Shown in pieces: positions 1-12,505 of a DNA stretch of 64,000 nucleotides; position 1 is the first letter of the stretch, and every line of letters begins with the position of its first letter. The notes under the pieces are model-generated. The model was not told where the DNA came from. It saw nothing but the letters and a program-made list of their open reading frames with translations, and made no database searches. The position numbers were made by a program, and so were the translations under genes. The DNA is from Mytilus californianus (lineage: Eukaryota > Mollusca > Bivalvia > Mytilida > Mytilidae). Where the stretch lies: assembly GCF_021869535.1 (NCBI RefSeq), contig NW_026262668.1, positions 26,541,732 through 26,605,731 of the forward strand, given 5' to 3'.

Positions 1-595
1 GTATGATAATGTAAACTAGATTGTGACGCTATAATAAACTCTTTACTTACTATTTCCTTTCAGATATTATTAAATAAATTTCGGTCACGGCATTTTTCGA
101 TGCACAAGTTTTAGAAAAAAAAGTTAAATTAACATAATGATCTTCTATACCAGATTATCGCACAGAATAACATTTTTAGTTTTATGCTTATAATTATGGA
201 AAATTGTTGCAAAATTCTTTAAGCATTTTATTCCGACTCTTTAAGATTCAAATTACTAAAATTTCCATGAACGTGGGGCTTTTGACCTCGTGGGGAAAAA
301 CAAATTTTGTGAAAATGGTTCATACATCTTTCACAAAACGCGTTAAAGTTGCTTCAGTGGATTATTTTCAATAGCAATGTAATCTAGCACAGAATAAGAT
401 TTAAATGATTTGGATTAAATTCTGGATTAATGCAAAATTGTCGAAAAAGTCTTTTGATAAATAAATTAATATTATTCTGATTTAAAGGAAACTAGTTTGT
501 TTTAAAACTGCATTGGAAGGTCATTATCTGACCAAAGGTCAAAAGATCATGTATAAACAAAACAGATTAGGAAGGTTATAAAGGCCAATCAAAAA
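1..595. other. Unannotated AT-rich stretch
   Basis: I see no open reading frame, RNA gene or recognisable repeat here. It is AT-rich sequence with stops in all frames, consistent with intergenic or intronic DNA. Confidence 0.5.
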
Positions 596-599
596 ACTA

Positions 600-745
600 T
601 ACGTTAAAAAAAAAAGAAATAAAAAACAAACAGACAACACCATGGCCATAGATTAAAACAACGGAAAGACAAACAATATTTCACAAAACACTACATCGAA
701 AACACGAACCCCACAAAAAATCCGGGGTCGAAATCCCTGTGTTGT
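600..745 (-). repeat. Dispersed Mytilus-type repeat R1, partial copy, minus orientation
   Basis: Read on the minus strand this stretch gives 'ggggttcgtgttttcgatg' and then a 'ccatggtgttgtctgtttg' block. The same order of words occurs on the plus strand at about 10560-10660. It is therefore a diverged, reverse-oriented copy of the longer repeat at 10160-10720. It has no coding content. Boundaries are approximate. Confidence 0.6.
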
Positions 746-759
746 TTTTTTCCTGAAAT

Positions 760-2130
760 GAATTTATGAGTCATATCCAGGAAGTAGGCGTCTTACAATA
801 GCGGATTGATATACATATCTTGTCTAAACCTTAGACATCACCAATTTCACAAACCATTGGTATACATGTTAATTTAATACTTGTAACCTTATATCTTTAC
901 ATAATATGAAAGTTTGATAGGAAAACAGGGTTTTACATGGAAAAAACTTGTACCTGGAGACAACACTTGCATTGAAAAATGAAAAAGCTCATAATACTAC
1001 ACTGAAAAATAAATCAAAAGCAACACACACTCTTTAAAACAAAACTAGAGGTGCAATCATGTGCCCAGTTCCTGTCCTTGTATTTTGTATTTGTTTTCTT
1101 TTCCAGATATTCCCAAAGTAAGCTGGAAGGAGTTTATATTGTGAATATTGTTTACAGGTATTCTGTCGAGGTTAAATTTGCATGAAACCTCTCTCTTTGA
1201 ATTACGAACAATACAAATAGATAGATCTCAACGGATGATTTAAACGCGCTTTGGGATTTCATCAATTTATCGGGTCATGCCTCTTTCAAACTATAAATCG
1301 ACCGAACAGCAAACATGTTTTTTTGTCTTATATCAAATCTTTCTATACATAAACAAAAACTGTTAGTTTGTAAAAAGATCAAGGTCATAATAAAACCATA
1401 AGATTCAAAACATGAGAAAATGCTCAGAAATAGAAAAAAAAAAAAACAATTTATGTATATGTAGAAATAACCTAGCAAAGCGATCAACAACCTGCAAAGT
1501 TTTAAGATATGCAATTAGAGGTCCTACGATGTTTCTTCAGTTACGACATGTTTGTAGTCAGTTTTACAAAACGATCAATTTAAATTTAGGAAAACAGTCA
1601 TAGCTTTCTTTGATGTGTTCGTCATCAACTAAAGCCAAACCATGAGGGTCTATTTGCATCTTATTTGGGGTTTTATTATGCTTCTAAAACAGCTGACATT
1701 CAGTAAGGCTTAATTCAAAATGACTCACGACTCAACGGCTAAAAAATCTACAGAACGTTATAACAATGATACTTAAATATTGCTATCTGCAGTATCGTAT
1801 TTTAAGTTTTTTTTATAATTTCTATCACAATAGTCGGAAAATATCATTTTTATTAGTAATCGCTTCAAAACCGGAAAAAAGTGAAGATCTGCGAGTTTCG
1901 TATTTCTTATTGATTTGAAAACTTTTAGAAATGAATTTTATATTTGCCTACAATATTTGTAGATTTTATGACAATATGTGTATATTTTATATCATGTATA
2001 TTTGAAGCAAACTTGATAGGTGTCTACTGTTGAAATTTCGTACTAATGCATTATGTTTAAAAATGAGTTAGTCATACTGTTTAAAGGTTTTAAAATCCAC
2101 GTCGGCCAGCATGTAAAAGCAATGTCTTGA
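760..2130. other. Unannotated stretch
   Basis: Only short open frames are present, none with coding character. There are A-rich runs near 1430-1446. No repeat shared with the rest of the window was noticed. Confidence 0.4.
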
Positions 2131-2135
2131 ATTCA

Positions 2136-2290
2136 TTTAAGGGAGCTACCATTTGATTTTCATAGGGAGCTAGGATGAAATTTGAAAAAAAAGGCAGGAC
2201 AGGACAGAGATTACAACTAAAAAAAAGGCAGGACTAAATTTTTCATCCTAGCCCCCACCCCCCATAACATCAAATGATAGCTCCCTAAAT
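2136..2290. mobile_element. Foldback/MITE-like element, family FB-A, short copy
   Basis: The ends are inverted copies of each other: 'gggagctaccatttgat' on the left and 'atcaaatgatagctccc' on the right. Inside, a second inverted pair reads 'ctaggatgaaattt' and 'aaatttttcatcctag'. Between them are two copies of an 'aaaaaaaggcaggac' word. The same plan with more internal copies occurs at 29351-29655. It carries no open frame and would be non-autonomous. The element class is not determined, and no clear target duplication was found. Confidence 0.75.
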
Positions 2291-2404
2291 GTGAATTTTC
2301 TGGAAATGAACTTTCTGAGTATATATAAAACATATCTATAGTCTAGAATACACATACATGTAGTAAAATGTTATCGACAGGAGAATTTTTAATTTTTAAG
2401 TCCT

Positions 2405-2935
2405 GATTCTTGTATCCAGGCGATTGAAGATTTTCCCAGTATGAAATTGAAAAAACTGTCTAACATGTACAGTGACCTGAATTTTGACTTTGTCTGTGCG
2501 TTTTACAATATCTGTTGTATATCGCTACCGCATATTTTAATGTGCTTTAATGTATGTCTTTTCATGATCGTGCTCATTTGAAGATAACAGTTTTTTCCCA
2601 GTTTGAAATTGAAAAAGGCGTACTGAAGTTTAACCTTGTCTCTGCGTTTCACAAAAGCTGTGGTATAAAAGTATAACAAAAATACACAACTCCAAGGTTA
2701 ATTCATAAAAGGGGGAAGTCAATAAAAACTAAAAAAATCAAACGTTAGACTTCATCAACCAAAGGAACGAATGGAAAATAACTGTCATATTCCTGACTTG
2801 GTACAGACAAGATGACGGTATATCGCTGCCGCGTATTGCAATGTACCTTTGATGTACGTAGTCACCTGAACTTGCCGTATAAATTGTTGTCTTTAAAATC
2901 TAAGTTCATTATTTTCATGATCGTGAAAAATTATT
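2405..2935 (+). repeat. Diverged direct repeats, roughly three partial units
   Basis: A block reading 'tatatcgctaccgcatattt...ttttcatgatcgtg' (about 2518-2572) recurs in diverged form at about 2819-2928. The words 'ttcccagtttgaaattgaaa' and 'tctgcgttt' recur at about 2433-2505 and 2594-2650. This looks like an old local duplication interrupted by the dispersed repeat at 2690-2810. No coding function is apparent. Confidence 0.5.
2690..2815 (-). repeat. Dispersed repeat R3, partial copy, minus orientation
   Basis: It contains 'aactgtcatattcctgact' followed by 'tggtacagacaa', the complement of words found at 6855-6910 and 12070-12130. The family is abundant in Mytilus as far as I recall. No open frame of interest. 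Confidence 0.65.
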
Positions 2936-2990
2936 CCCGTGAGGAAAACTTACATTCGCAATCAGTTTCATCCATCATTTGCATATTTTC

Positions 2991-5340
2991 TTGATGCAGC
3001 TAATGTCTCAATTGTTTTACTGTTTATCTACACGGAAGGTATATCCATCGAATATCAAGGACGTTATCCCTTCATTGGTCTCGAAAATGGTTAATGCTGA
3101 TTTTCACCTTGTCATTTTAGTTTACCTTTTTACCTAATTAGTATTATTATTTCAAAAATCGTAGTTTTATATAAAAACTCTACGATTTTTTAAATATTGT
3201 TGTAATAGAAATTTTTAATAATTCGCGCAAATAGTAGTTTTTCAACAAATAAATTTCGCGCAAACGTATGATATATTCGTTCAAACGTAACGCACCGGTT
3301 GGACAAGTAGCATAAAAATGAAAATAAACAACACAAAAGAAAAACACGAGAAAACAAAAAACATAAAAGAAAAAACACGAGAAAACAAAGCAAACCCATG
3401 GAAATAAAAATATCATTGAAAAAAAAACAACAAAAAAAAACAAAACAAACTGTACCTTAAACATCGAGGTCTAAAATCTTTTTGGTTAGTACAATATGAC
3501 CGTCTGATCACAACTGAGATGGTTGAGTTGGTGCTTTTTCTTTTCCTGGTACTAAAAGACTTTGATCTTAACCGAAACATTTTAGTTTCGTCCAAGAAAA
3601 CATTAACCCGACACCCTTTGTCAACTTAAAACAAAGAAAACGAACACAACAATGTCCTTCAGTTCATAATATCTTTATCAACTCTACGCAGGAACCAACA
3701 TCTTTTACACTTGTCAATTTCTATTTCCTGGAGCCATCATTTCCAATCATAAATCTTTATTTGCTGAATTAACAACAAAGTTCACTTGTCTTAAAATTAG
3801 AGATCGATTTCTAGAAATTATATCCGTTTTAAAAAGAAATTCATATAAAATACAGTATGCCTTCGATCCAGCATGCATTTACTGATATAAACTGATCTTT
3901 ATCGAATAAATCTTGTTTTTATACTTGTAGTGTATAATCATATCTTTTAAAGATCATCAGTACTCTTACAAAAAAAAATTGTTTTGCAGCTATTAAAAAA
4001 GCGTTTTATAGTTTTTTTTTGTTGGTAGAAATGTTTTTATTGTAGTTCACTGTTTTATTGCATTTATGCATATAACATCACTTGCTTGTCTTCGTAGAAA
4101 TTATGGGATTTTTAATTTTCATATTTCATGTTGATAATAAAGCTAATAGACTGAATACTAGAAACGGTTCGATTTAGTTTAAATAGAAGATATGGAATGA
4201 GTTGATGAACTATTTTTAGGGGCTTGGTGGTCAGAAAGTAAAAAAAGTACTAAGTAACATTTTATTATTTTAAATAAGCATATATATATACGCACTACAT
4301 GTAACAAAGCACATATGACCTCTAGCAAAATGTCTAACCGACTTTTCCTACCACCAAAATAGTAGGTGTGCAAGTTCCGATCTTGTCGTCTGCAAACTGC
4401 AAAACATGTTATTTACCGTTGTTCAAACTCCTACTTACTATTTTCCTTGGGTTCACTAACACACAAATAATGAAAAACTCACAGGTAATAAAACGTTTAG
4501 TAACAAAAAGGGGTAGGACCCCCCCCCCCCTTTTTTGCATTTGTTTCACTGCAAGTATAGAATTTCCAATTTAAAAAAAAAATCCCTAAAATTTTTCTAT
4601 ACAATCAAATCTTTATTTGACGCTTCATGTTGGTGTTGAGGGTATTTTAAAAGACGGATTTTACATGAGTTCGTAACATTTTCCATTGAAGGATGTCTCT
4701 AACCAAAATTAATTGATTTGTATCCGAAAACAATATATAGTTTTAATTACTTCCAACATATATTGGTCAAGAAATTCAATGTACTTTTTACATATGAGTT
4801 TTTTATTATAAAAAAACTCGAAATTTACCGTCCTCTCTCAAAATTCCGGTTTTTGAGCTATCGAACGTTGCTGCGTATTCATAAATCCCGTTAAACCAAA
4901 CAGACGCCCCTCTTAATAATGGTTTACTGCCAGATTAAAGAAGTCTATCATGAATAACCATATTTTATACCCGTCAATCTTTGGTCCCGATATCTTTGCT
5001 GCAAGATATTTTCCTTGTAAAATGACAATTAACAAGGAAGTCCCATAACGTGCAATGTCTGTGTATATAATTGTCTCTATTGTTTTAGTTAAGTGTAAGT
5101 GTTTCTATAACATATCGCACGACAACAGGAACACAGATACATCGTCTGTATAAAAATCTTTTTCCTGTGCACTGATCTTATACATAACATATCTTATTTT
5201 TAGTATGTACTTAAAAATAAAATTGACCAACTTAACATACTTTCACATGTATCAATTTATTTTATTTCCTTCTTGGAAGTCTTGAATTTGTCTTGATTTA
5301 CACATGCAAAATGAAAAAACCTAATACCGCATCAACTATG
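2991..5340. other. Unannotated stretch with low-complexity patches
   Basis: The segment 3300-3440 is A-rich and contains a tandem 'aaaagaaaaacacgagaaaa' type duplication (3335-3390). Short open frames on its complement are low-complexity artefacts (F/C/V-rich). A C-run followed by a T-run lies at about 4518-4537. Nothing else was recognised. Confidence 0.4.
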
Positions 5341-5349
5341 ATAAACGGT

Positions 5350-5603
5350 AAATTGATTGATTTTTGCTTGACGCCACTTTCAGCACTATTGTGTTTTTTC
5401 GTAGCGGTCAGTTTTTATCGGTGGAGGAAGCCGGAGTGCCCGCAGTTAACAACCGACCTACGATAGGAAAACTGACAATTTTAGTCAATTAATATTGGAG
5501 TCGAATGCACCTACTATGTGTGGGATTCGAACTCACAACCTCAGTGTTGACAGGCTAGTGATACAGTAGTTCGACTACTTAGACCACTCGGCTACCGAGG
5601 ACC
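5350..5603 (-). mobile_element. tRNA-derived SINE, full-length looking
   Basis: On the minus strand the element opens with a tRNA-like head 'cctcggtagccgagtggtct'. An A box (TAGCCGAGTGG) lies at 5584-5594 and a B box (GTTCGAATCCC) at 5522-5532, about 60 bases downstream, as in tRNA Leu/Ser genes. A body of about 170 bases follows with 'ccggcttcctccaccgataa' and 'aatagtgctgaaagtggcgt', then a tail with 'aatcaatcaatt'. Promoter boxes plus simple tail are diagnostic of a Pol III SINE. It would depend on a LINE for movement. It is not a tRNA gene, because the head does not fold into a complete cloverleaf with matching acceptor ends. Confidence 0.85.
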
Positions 5604-5749
5604 GTCAAACGGTAAACCGATAATCGAAGTGCACCATAGGACCAAACAAATCAATGAAATGGTGTAAACGGGGAAAATAATAAAAGTGAAGTATTGGTTG
5701 CGTGAACACTCTATAAACTCAAACTTTCATCTCGTGCTGAAAAATTGGC

Positions 5750-6070
5750 ACCGTTAATGATGGCTCTGCTGGTGGACTGTGAGTCCCCGAGGGTATCACC
5801 AGCCCAGTAATCAGTACTTTGGTACTGGCATGAAAATACGGATTTTGTGTTATTACAATATGCTAAATTAAGGAATATATCTCCCTAATGCAAAGCTCTG
5901 ACTCCTTGCCCGGATTTGGCTATACTTTATTGTCTTTATTGGTTTATAGCTCTTCATCTTTTTAATAAGCTTTGGATTTTCAATTATTTTGACCACGAGA
6001 ATCACTGAAGAGACATTTAATGTCGAAATGCACAATTGGTGCAGACAAATTGGTACCGTTAATGTTATTA
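5750..6070 (+). repeat. Dispersed repeat R4, near-complete copy
   Basis: It runs from 'ggctctgctggtggactgtg' through 'gggtatcaccagcccagtaa' to 'atcactgaagagacattta' and 'attggtaccgttaatg'. A reverse-oriented diverged copy occurs at about 14265-14535, and end fragments occur at 7855-7930 and inside the repeats at 20655 and 37878. The family is one I recognise as common in Mytilus. It has no coding capacity. Confidence 0.7.
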
Positions 6071-6199
6071 TTCAGCAAATGCAGTAAAATATATGGAATG
6101 GATGCACATATTTAAAAATAAATTGTAGATGATGTTCCTCTCTAACGGGATGTTCTACTTTTTCTCGTTTTTACAGATTTTGTCCTTGAAATTACACTT

Positions 6200-6735
6200 T
6201 GTAAATACACATTCTAATATGACGCTCTTCGCTGTTTAAACACATTTTCGTATGGGTTCCATGTATATTTGCCATTACTTTATACATTGCTAAAGCTAGG
6301 TATACATATATTGACAACTATAATACCTATCCATGTTAAAATGAACTTACAGCACGACATAAACGAATTTATTCTTACATCTAAGAGTACACTATCTGGT
6401 TAGAGATTCACGGTTTTTCTGTTCTTTTCTAGAAAGGCAATAGTTAGAACACGTTTCAGGTGTTACGTGTAGTTAATAATTGACCGATATACCATCAAAC
6501 CAAGGAGGTTATAATATAACTTCTTTGATCAAACTGATATTCTCGTAAAATTGCAGACAACCTGTAAACAAGTCCATCAATTAATTGATACTCGAAACGC
6601 GTTGTGACGTTTTAAGTGTATGCTGATTCGCATGGCGGTTGATGTTTACCCTGTCGAAGGCACCCGGTCTCGCTAGTTTTGGAGTTTATGCGATTCCTTC
6701 AGTTTTATGCTTTTTTACCTTGATTTTTATCTGTT
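6200..6735 (+). repeat. Diverged copy of the repeat unit at 59890-60390
   Basis: The words 'tctaatatgacgctcttc' (about 6214), 'ataatacctatccatgttaa' followed by 'aatgaac' (about 6321) and 'ggagtttatgcgattcc' (about 6681) occur in the same order near 59905, 60223 and 60330. Its left hairpin arm is decayed compared with 60118-60274. It is an old dispersed duplicate, about 500 bases long. Confidence 0.6.
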
Positions 6736-6975
6736 TGGGTTGCTCACCCAATTTTGTCAATATAACGGATATATAAACAACTGTCATACATATGGGAGGT
6801 TTAGCTAGCTATAAAACCAGGTTTAATACACCATTTTCTTTAAAAAATGCCTGTATATTGTCAAGAATATGACAGTTGATTTCCATTCGTTCCGTTGGTT
6901 GATAAAGTCTCACGTTTGATTTTGTCAGTTTTTATGGACTTCCCAATTTTAAATTACCATTGGAGTTTGATATTT
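6725..6975 (+). repeat. Dispersed repeat R3, near-complete copy
   Basis: It begins 'tttgggttgctcacccaatt', passes through 'gtttagctagctataaaacc' and 'aatatgacagttgatttcca', and ends near 'ttggagtttgatatttttgt'. A second plus-strand copy lies at 11955-12190 and minus-strand copies at 2690-2815 and 63060-63235. No coding content. Confidence 0.7.
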
Positions 6976-7849
6976 TTGTAAGTACTATCTTAATGAATAT
7001 ATGATATATTAACATCGATCGACTACTACTGCCTCTAATTAATCTTCAAAGAAAATATTGACCAACAATTTCGATGTTGATCTTTCACCGGACTTTGAAC
7101 TTTAAAATCGATGTAAGTGGTATAAAATCTTGACCATTTGATTAAAGATAAATAATACTTTTATCTATCTTACATAAAAATCTATAGAGGAAAAAACTAA
7201 GAGGCAATAAAAAAACCATTTGTCGAAGAAAGACCGACAGCACAAGGCAGAAACCAAACAGATAAAACTAAATACATTTGATCCAAATCATTTCCATTAC
7301 CAGAAATAATCTTTTACTATACGCTGATTTCTCACGTCATTTAAACGTTTTATGGGCTAACTGGATCCCCGCATCTTTGAACTGGTAAAGTAAACGTGAC
7401 TGCTTGACAATTTTCAAACACCCGTCTTCATTCTTATGTACATAATCCAACTCTGCCTAAAGAAATATATCAGTTTTATCATTTGAAAATAGTTATCGAA
7501 GCAGTCATAAGGAAGTTATCCCCATTAGAATATTCATCCCTGTCGTAAATTTTATGCCCAAAAAAAGCACGAATGACGTCAAATAACGTCACCTAAAACC
7601 AAACACTTTGTCGGAGAGATAACGATTGGAATCAAGCGTATTGCGTAACCATTCCATATGTCTTATTGAATTTGCTCAAAGTTCTAGTTGGAATTGTTCA
7701 CTCTACCGATACGACATTTTACTTATTTTTCCACTGCACACCTGATTCTTTGATTTGCATTTGTCCTATAGTAGCGCGGCTTTCTCCTATCTCCTATGAC
7801 TTTCGATTCAACGTTTCACTTCGTTTGGTTTAGGTTTTAGATTTTCAAA

Positions 7850-7935
7850 TATTTGGTGTCGAGCATCACTGAAGAGACATAAATTGTCGAAATGAGCATC
7901 TGAGGCAGTAACATTTGACCGTTTTTGTTATTAAA
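7850..7935 (+). repeat. Dispersed repeat R4, end fragment
   Basis: It contains 'catcactgaagagacata' and 'ttgtcgaaatgagcatctga', matching the 3' end of the R4 copy at 5990-6065. Confidence 0.6.
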
Positions 7936-7939
7936 AACG

Positions 7940-9590
7940 TTTGATAAAAAGATTATTATGTTTAAAAAAATACCCATCTGCTTGTTAGCTATTTATTTTT
8001 TTTATCTTCTAAATCTTAACAAATAGAAATAGATACCAGTCGCTTCAAACATGCTATAAAAGGTGATTTACGGAAATAGATGTTCCAAATCAATACAAAT
8101 GTAAAACTATGAAAACTGATATCTGATCAGACTATTGTCTTTTGCGTATCTGAAGGATTTTTTTTTCTTTTATAGATTAATGATATCTTTTGATTTTCGA
8201 ATTTTAGGGGCAACAAAAGCCTTGTCACACATTCTTTTATTATCAAAGGTGAAAAGTATTGAAGTAAGATCACCGAGTAAATTAATGTTATCTAAAGTTT
8301 ACAATGGACCCTCAACTGAAAATCGTGTTCAACGTCAGCGATGATGGGGTCAGTTTTCCTTGATTTTTTCTGATGTTAGGCCATTTCAAATGTATAATTT
8401 GTTCTGTTGTATACTTTAATTAGAATAAATCACCTAACCAATCATAAATCTAATGTATGGAGGTTTCAAGGACTTAATGGTGATGATGTTTCAATGATTA
8501 TTTCTTTACTTATGTATATTTTATAAAAGAGAGGCGGGAGATATCAAAAGGAAAACCACCAATAGACAAACAACAGTCTACAAAACAACATTATACAATT
8601 AACTAGGTAGTGTTCTTCTTAGATACACTCCTATAGTTAGACTGGTTAAAAAACTGTAGCTTGTTACTAGTATTGTATTTGTTTTTTTATAGATGATTTG
8701 TATAGTTACTTCCTGTTCTCAGAATCCTCTTAACTAATTATCAATAAATGTATTAAACGTGTGATGAAATAAAAAAATAAAAATGCTGAAATCCTCTCAC
8801 AACTGTAAGTTTAAAAGATCTCATTTTTGCACACACCCTCCCCCCTCCCCCAAACAAAATCTATAAAATAAGAAGAAAGAAGGTTTTGCCTTTTGAGGTT
8901 TTGGTTCAACATGATATTTGGAGTATACTTTTACTAAACTCAACAGAAAACAAGAATAACCCAAAACAATGTAACATTTGCGAGTTTGAAATCTTCAGCA
9001 ATGTTTATCGATTGAATAACATTTGATTTTAATGGAACATTTTAATTGATATTCCATTAAAATTATTAGAAACGCAAAAGTACACATTAGATTAATTTAG
9101 AAATCGAAATACATCTGCGGGAAATTATCTGTAAAAGTTCACGGCATTTTATGTACTTTAAATGAATAAGAAGAGCGTAGCAAATGTCAATCAAGACAAA
9201 TTTGATATACTACATTATCATTAGACAAATTTGAGAATAATACATGCTTTTAGGTATGTTATTGGAGTGAAACATTCTCAAACAAGTCTTCTTTAGGAAA
9301 TGAAACAAATACCAAATGTACGATTATAAATAATGAATCGCAGAAAGAAAAACATGGCCATAAAAGAAATCTGCAATATTGTAATGACAGTACCTTATAC
9401 GATTATGAGAGTAGTTTTAACACCAACTATCATTTAACCATATACGTCTCTAATTAATTGCCAATGGACTAATGGTTTTTGATTAAACCCTAGGTACGTT
9501 CTCTCTTTTTGTTAAGGAACATTTAAAAAGCCGGCAGTGATTGTCATGTTGTCTTTTTTGTCTATTTAGAATTCGTGTTGAAAAAAACCC
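7940..9590. other. Unannotated stretch
   Basis: No gene was recognised. There is a small hairpin with 12-bp arms (attttaatggaa / ttccattaaaat) at 9026-9063. The segment at 8530-8600 resembles minus-strand R1 sequence ('aaaccaccaatagacaaaca'). A plus-strand open frame at 8135-8344 has no recognisable domain and is probably chance. Confidence 0.4.
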
Positions 9591-9594
9591 ATTA

Positions 9595-9670
9595 AAGATA
9601 CCAGGCTTATGATTTTGTACACCAAATGCATGCTTCGTCTACAAAAGACTCATTGGTGACTGTTTTCAAT
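9595..9670 (+). repeat. Dispersed repeat R5, fragment
   Basis: The words 'gataccaggcttatgatttt' and 'tcgtctacaaaagactcatt' match other R5 copies at 46385, 48545, 48815 and 51735. The family carries the conserved segment 'gtttcgtctncanaagactcat'. Confidence 0.65.
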
Positions 9671-10159
9671 TGTCTCTATGGAGTGCATTCGCAATCTATC
9701 CAGCCATAGAGACTAAAGATCTATTTATACGTCGGTAATACTCTTAGACTGACTCCTTGGTCATACTAATATGTCAGTTTGAAGGAGGCATATCAATACA
9801 CAAGATAAAACATATACTTTTTGAAAAATTATGTATTCAAGTATTCATTAAATGTGTACACAACTGCGTTGTTGGCATCAAAGTTGCTACGACCCAGGAA
9901 ATCTACCTTACTATCAGTTATATAGAACGTCATTCGTAAGGTCAACGGTATACGTTGAAATAACAAATTAGATGCAGTCATTCCTAACTCATATGTTTCA
10001 CGATAATGGTCTATCGTGGGTTGGGTTTGATCCCCGACTTGGTCTGTACATTTTTCGATTGTGTTCTATTCCAAAATATATAAATAGACTAAGCCTGGAT
10101 CCGCATGCCGGGTGATACACGCATAGCAGGAATCCCCTACCCTGACGATACACCAAGAG

Positions 10160-10720
10160 TCGCTCCTTTTAGAGATACTAAAGTTACATTTGTATTTTCT
10201 CTTGAGTTCTATCCACAAAGTTTTGAATAACACGAAAACTGATGGTCTTTACTTTACGCAAAGTACGCAGCATTTATTAAACCAAGAGTTCCAAATGGTG
10301 AAGTTGAAATCATCCCTTCGTAAATTTTACGGACGCCATCACGCGTTGGTTGACCGTTATAGAATAACCGTTTCACAGATGATATCGGAAATGTTCCTTA
10401 TGTCGTAACTACAATACCCTTCCCTTTTCACGAATGTGACCTACCGAATTAGACTATTTACCGGATTTGTAATAACATAAGCAACACGACGGGTGCCACA
10501 TGTGGAGCAGGATCTGCTAACCCTTCCGAAAAAAACTGAGATCACCCCCAGTTTTTGGTGGGGTTCGTGTTGCTTAGTCTTTAGTTTTCCATGTTGTGTC
10601 ATCTGTACTATTATTTGTCTGTTTGTCTTTTTATTTTTGCCATGGCGTTGTCAGTTCGTTTTCGATCTATGAGTTTGACTGTCCCTCTGGTATCTTTCGC
10701 CCCTCTTTTATAAGAAATAT
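10160..10720 (+). repeat. Dispersed repeat R1, longest copy
   Basis: It includes 'gaataaccgtttcacagatg', 'gcaacacgacgggtgccaca', 'tgtggagcaggatctgctaa', 'ggtggggttcgtgttgctta' and 'ccatggcgttgtcagttcg'. I recognise this combination as a very common Mytilus dispersed sequence. The open frames across it (10190-10408 and 10596-10802) are by-products and show no domain. Related, more diverged copies lie at 600-745 and 16185-16510, and the minisatellite at 13437 appears to derive from its 'ccatggc...gtctgttt' part. Confidence 0.75.
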
Positions 10721-11954
10721 GAGCAAATTATTAAAACATCTCTTGCTTAGAGTTAACATAAACTGTCGGGGTACAGTAATATGTTTCATGTTTATACCTT
10801 AACATCTAAAAGGTTGGATCTAGTAAGTTATAGCAGGACTCCAATCCTATCAAATGATTGAATGTTTTCAAAATTGATTTGATGTTTTATTGGGTTTTAT
10901 GTAAATGAAATAAAAAAAAAACTCTAATGACATTTAACTATGATCGTAGCCCTATTCCCCCAAAAAAGTAAAGAGATTAGGTCATGCAAGTCCAGTTCTC
11001 AATTATACCAATTACAATGATAAATTATCCTATAATTACGCTTTCAAGGATGTTAAATTTGCAAAAACAAATCAGCTGTTTCCGATGGATCTTACACCAT
11101 CATCAAAAAGCGGTACCCAATCTTTCACGATTAGTTTATATCAAATATTTATAAATAATCTGCTTATTGCTGACAAAAATTAGAATAATACTGACATTGC
11201 ATAATTGTCTTCTCGATAAAATTTCTTTCGAGATCTGATACCGGATCTTTCAAGATTAGCTCTCAATACTTGACCACCGTTAATTACTTTCGATTTTCCG
11301 AGTAAAGGCTGTGATTATATTTCAAACTCTTGACCTTCGGTCAGTACAATTATTTCAGATGGATGTTATGTTTGGGCTCTATCATTTGTGTCTCTTTATA
11401 ACACAAATGTAGAATATAATAAGGTGTGAATTGCCTGTAAGTTCTACTTATGGTAAATTAATCATAATGATACTCTTTTAAGCCTCATAATTTACCTACA
11501 CTAATTTACTCATTTTGGACTGTAACGACATTTTGATCTGAATCAATCTGGAAAGACTGGACAATAAATTAGTGATATGCTTACATTGGAAAATTAGGGT
11601 ATGTGAATAGGACAGCAACTCATCGAAGCAAGCATCAAAGATACTGTCTTCAACAATATCCATCAGTCTATTAATGTATCAAATTTAACAAAACTTCCAA
11701 AGATCTACCAGAACACAAGATTTCATAAAATACAAACGAAAAATATAAATACAAAAAGAAGTTATTCACATGATGTATGTTTGAATACAAATATAAATTA
11801 AAATATATCTCAACACAATCACCACAATGGTTCCTGAACATGTGACGTGCTAACGTAATTTTTACGCACTCAGTCCTCCCATTTTCAATCTCCATCCGTG
11901 AAATTATCAACGTTAATTTGATAACTTGATTATTGTCACATTAACCTATTATCC

Positions 11955-12190
11955 CTTTTTGGGTTGCTCAACCAATTTTGTCAATATAAAGGAACTATAA
12001 ACAACTGTCATACAAGTGGGACGTTTAGCTAGCAATAAAAGCAGGTTTAACCCACCATTTTCTTCGAAAAATGTGTGTACCAAGTAAGGAATATGGCAGT
12101 TGTTTTCCACATGTTTCGTTGATTGATAGCGTTTACTTTTGTCAGTTTGAACTTGCTTTGGAGTTCAGTAGTTTTGTTATACTTTTTTGT
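11955..12190 (+). repeat. Dispersed repeat R3, near-complete copy
   Basis: It runs parallel to 6725-6975 with words such as 'gggttgctcaaccaattttg', 'tcatacaagtgggacgttta' and 'aggaatatggcagttgtttt'. Confidence 0.7.
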
Positions 12191-12505
12191 ATAATAAAAA
12201 GTCGACCAATTCAGGAAAAACCTGTACTCTTAATATCCTGAGTATCGACAACAAAACACAGTTGTATGAAATCCATTACAAAAAATACCGTATCGACAAA
12301 TCATCGAAGATTCTGATTTACAACTCATGCATTCCTATGCTCTAATAACGAATGCTGTTTGTCTGAATACATCTCAAACAGCAATGTCATGAATAGTGAA
12401 GGGAATTTCATGAATGCTCAAATTAATATGTACAGATTCAAGTCAAGTCAGAAAAGTTAAAGGTGACATTCAAGTTGTGTATCAAACCTTATCTTTGTAA
12501 CCTAC

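Noticed and set aside
8135-8344. Possible exon after 'cgaattttag' near 8208
   Set aside because: The acceptor-like word is plausible, but the following frame has no domain and only weak donors.
10010-10045. tRNA or SINE head suggested by 'gggtttgatccccga'
   Set aside because: No matching A box upstream and no SINE body downstream.
11671-11910. Minus-strand frame with a plausible N-terminal stretch (MEIENGRTECVKITLARHMF)
   Set aside because: The rest is low-complexity (Y/N/F/L-rich) and no good splice donor follows the plausible part.
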